From positions 32,999,001-33,063,000 of the forward strand of contig BSWB01000003.1 in assembly GCA_033239125.1 (NCBI GenBank): a stretch of 64,000 nucleotides of DNA. The letters are read 5' to 3'. The notes below the pieces were generated by a model. The model searched no databases, had not been told where the DNA came from, and saw nothing but the letters and a program-made list of their open reading frames with translations. Positions 63,901 to 64,000 of this stretch are shown here, in pieces. Positions within the stretch are counted from its first letter, which is position 1. Each line of letters starts with the position of its first letter. A program made the translations under genes and the position numbers. This stretch comes from Fagopyrum homotropicum (Eukaryota; Streptophyta; Magnoliopsida; Caryophyllales; Polygonaceae).

Positions 63901-64000
63901 AAGATTGCATAGGAAAGCCATTGGCTATACTATTGATGATTTAGTTGGCATTAAGCCCTCTTTGTGCATGCATAAGATATTGATGGAAGATGACCATAAA
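60947..64000 (+). CDS. gag-pol: Element H gag-protease-RT polyprotein, intact but cut by window end (1018 codons visible)
   Basis: From the ATG at 60947 (MRRSRGKDLAPFDPEPEKT) I read every codon to 64000 and found no stop or shift. Residues 1-45 are basic; 48-85 form a coiled coil (LDEALEQIRLRDELLEEERRL); a Pro run at about 88-95; the gag domain at about 150-330 (NQFGGMEGESPHQHLMNYE, LAWYQSIPQGRVSTWEEM, PHHGIPKIELLEIYFKGLD); an Asn-rich tail at about 393-420 with no CCHC knuckle; the protease with CDLGASVSIIP (Asp near residue 678) and IILGRPFLATSGC; a linker at about 860-905 carrying CCACGGCCGTGG words; then the start of RT (SHLKYAFLGDNSTYP, SLCMHKILM). Gag, PR and RT share one frame, as in other Athila elements. 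Confidence 0.92.
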   Translation, partial: MRRSRGKDLAPFDPEPEKTLRSRSKSIKKGKEMAGRDLQAELDEALEQIRLRDELLEEERRLANERQEATRREIDEIRQALVQAELNRQQPPPPPPQPQPAANVRVVPIAIEEPQTLGRRMDPAERAHRPGVNLGDPATHNYELRPQVLQMIRHNQFGGMEGESPHQHLMNYEILMETLRPPRLESNNHKLRAFSFSLKDKALAWYQSIPQGRVSTWEEMTTEFLTKFFPPSKTTELRGKINAFVMKDRESLFKSWERFKDLLLDCPHHGIPKIELLEIYFKGLDEDSQFKLQSLSGGTFMEKHMDEAWEFVEKQALVIEKYSHRKSEGRKAGAYEVSEVTMSNFKLDAINNELKSLRELCATTLKNQATPQVQVQANLSSKEEDLNYMGKGNHNNYQGPRNFNNNRQFNNYRPNHNHPGFSYSNPDGALNPPASTSTTPPPKASQEPPPGFTQPPKDRTEMMFEQLLGRLSGLESTVTSIYKAQKVLEAQVFQKAGEAHRDPGKLPRWTEDNPRGQVLAITTRNGLNMKDPLPKENAKGKQVVIEEEIVQEDGGKSKDDEPTYVAPPPYKPPLPFPQSRARARLDNHFGKFLELMSKLHINIPFMDAILGMPAYGKFLKEILSNKRKLEEYGEVRMTKRSSELIQTMKEEMPPKLRDPGSFCVPIGVGEVKYEALCDLGASVSIIPLALCNKVGLGEPKPVKMTLYMADRFITHPVGILEDIPVQLGKFYVPIDFVVLDIPADYPVPIILGRPFLATSGCLVDCKNGILSFNIGEENIKFKLSTMMKGPTLDEDVFNIVEQEESREVVSSILIKDPLEKVLTLSLMEEGFEEACNEEIKAFEALEKETRVEIEDHEGMLNTCRFHGRGMCSTAVELSGKLQRASLATSTAVDVEPIVDPTVVPPEATLIDDQASRSLEGSSFALDSSHPTLFGSSPLDKGPPKLELKPLPSHLKYAFLGDNSTYPVIVNACLNDDELAKLLHELRLHRKAIGYTIDDLVGIKPSLCMHKILMEDDHK

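Larger units (their letters stand above)
58982..64000 (+). mobile_element. Element H: Athila-type element with intact gag-pol start, runs off the window
   Basis: 5' LTR 58982-60805, a perfect tRNA-Asp primer site and an uninterrupted frame from 60947 to the edge. It is inserted in element E; the likely target duplication is TGAGT (58977-58981), with the other copy outside. The LTR backbone is like D, but the dispersed word is CCACGGCCGTGG as in E. Confidence 0.88.

Overview
The window is plant nuclear DNA made almost entirely of nested LTR retrotransposons; I found no host gene, tRNA, rRNA or CRISPR array. The elements have Athila-type Ty3/Gypsy features: primer-binding sites complementary to the 3' end of tRNA-Asp, 1.4-1.9 kb LTRs starting TGATA or similar, gag-PR-RT-RNaseH-IN order, and a third ORF after integrase resembling the ATHILA ORF-1 family. 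This suggests heterochromatic (perhaps pericentromeric) DNA of an angiosperm, probably a eudicot. The species cannot be told from the sequence.

Layout: from position 145 to the right edge everything appears to lie inside one old minus-strand element, C. Its 3' LTR (145-1892, resuming 23724-23841) is split by element B (minus, 1893-23718, TSD CTATT). B's 5' LTR is split by element A (plus, 7139-22379, TSD ACACT). A's 3' LTR is split by element I (plus, 17406-21924, TSD CTTAG), a young tandem of three LTRs and two internal regions. C's 3' untranslated region holds element D (plus, 24189-30854, TSD ATAGG). C's gag is cut at 36515 by element E (minus). E's third ORF holds element F (minus, 40316-58952, TSD TCTAT) and, 24 bp further on, element H (plus, 58982 to the edge). 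F holds a 3'-truncated element G (minus, about 43200-51807).

Coding state: H has an uninterrupted gag-PR-RT frame of 1018 codons running off the window and is the best candidate for an autonomous element. F has full gag-pol plus part of ORF3 with a few stops and one frameshift. C is a decayed gag-pol with catalytic residues lost. A and G share the same missing RT-RNaseH segment while keeping gag, PR, IN and ORF3. B and D are small non-autonomous elements, each with one acidic ORF ending in an integrase remnant. I encodes one ORF that runs through the polypurine tract into the U3 of its 3' LTR.

Most unusual signals: (1) a hairpin with a GGGA, AGGA or GGA loop followed by AAGTATGGGG occurs twice per element, once at the true polypurine tract and once about 1-2 kb upstream, and its stems covary between families; (2) each family carries its own GC-rich, mostly palindromic word, dispersed in both LTRs and protein-linker coding DNA, and these words do not follow LTR phylogeny; (3) a covarying AGGCAA-loop hairpin lies just after integrase; (4) a strongly conserved 3' untranslated block is shared by A, B, C, D and E. 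The minimal elements B and D keep these pieces, which suggests cis functions required for replication.
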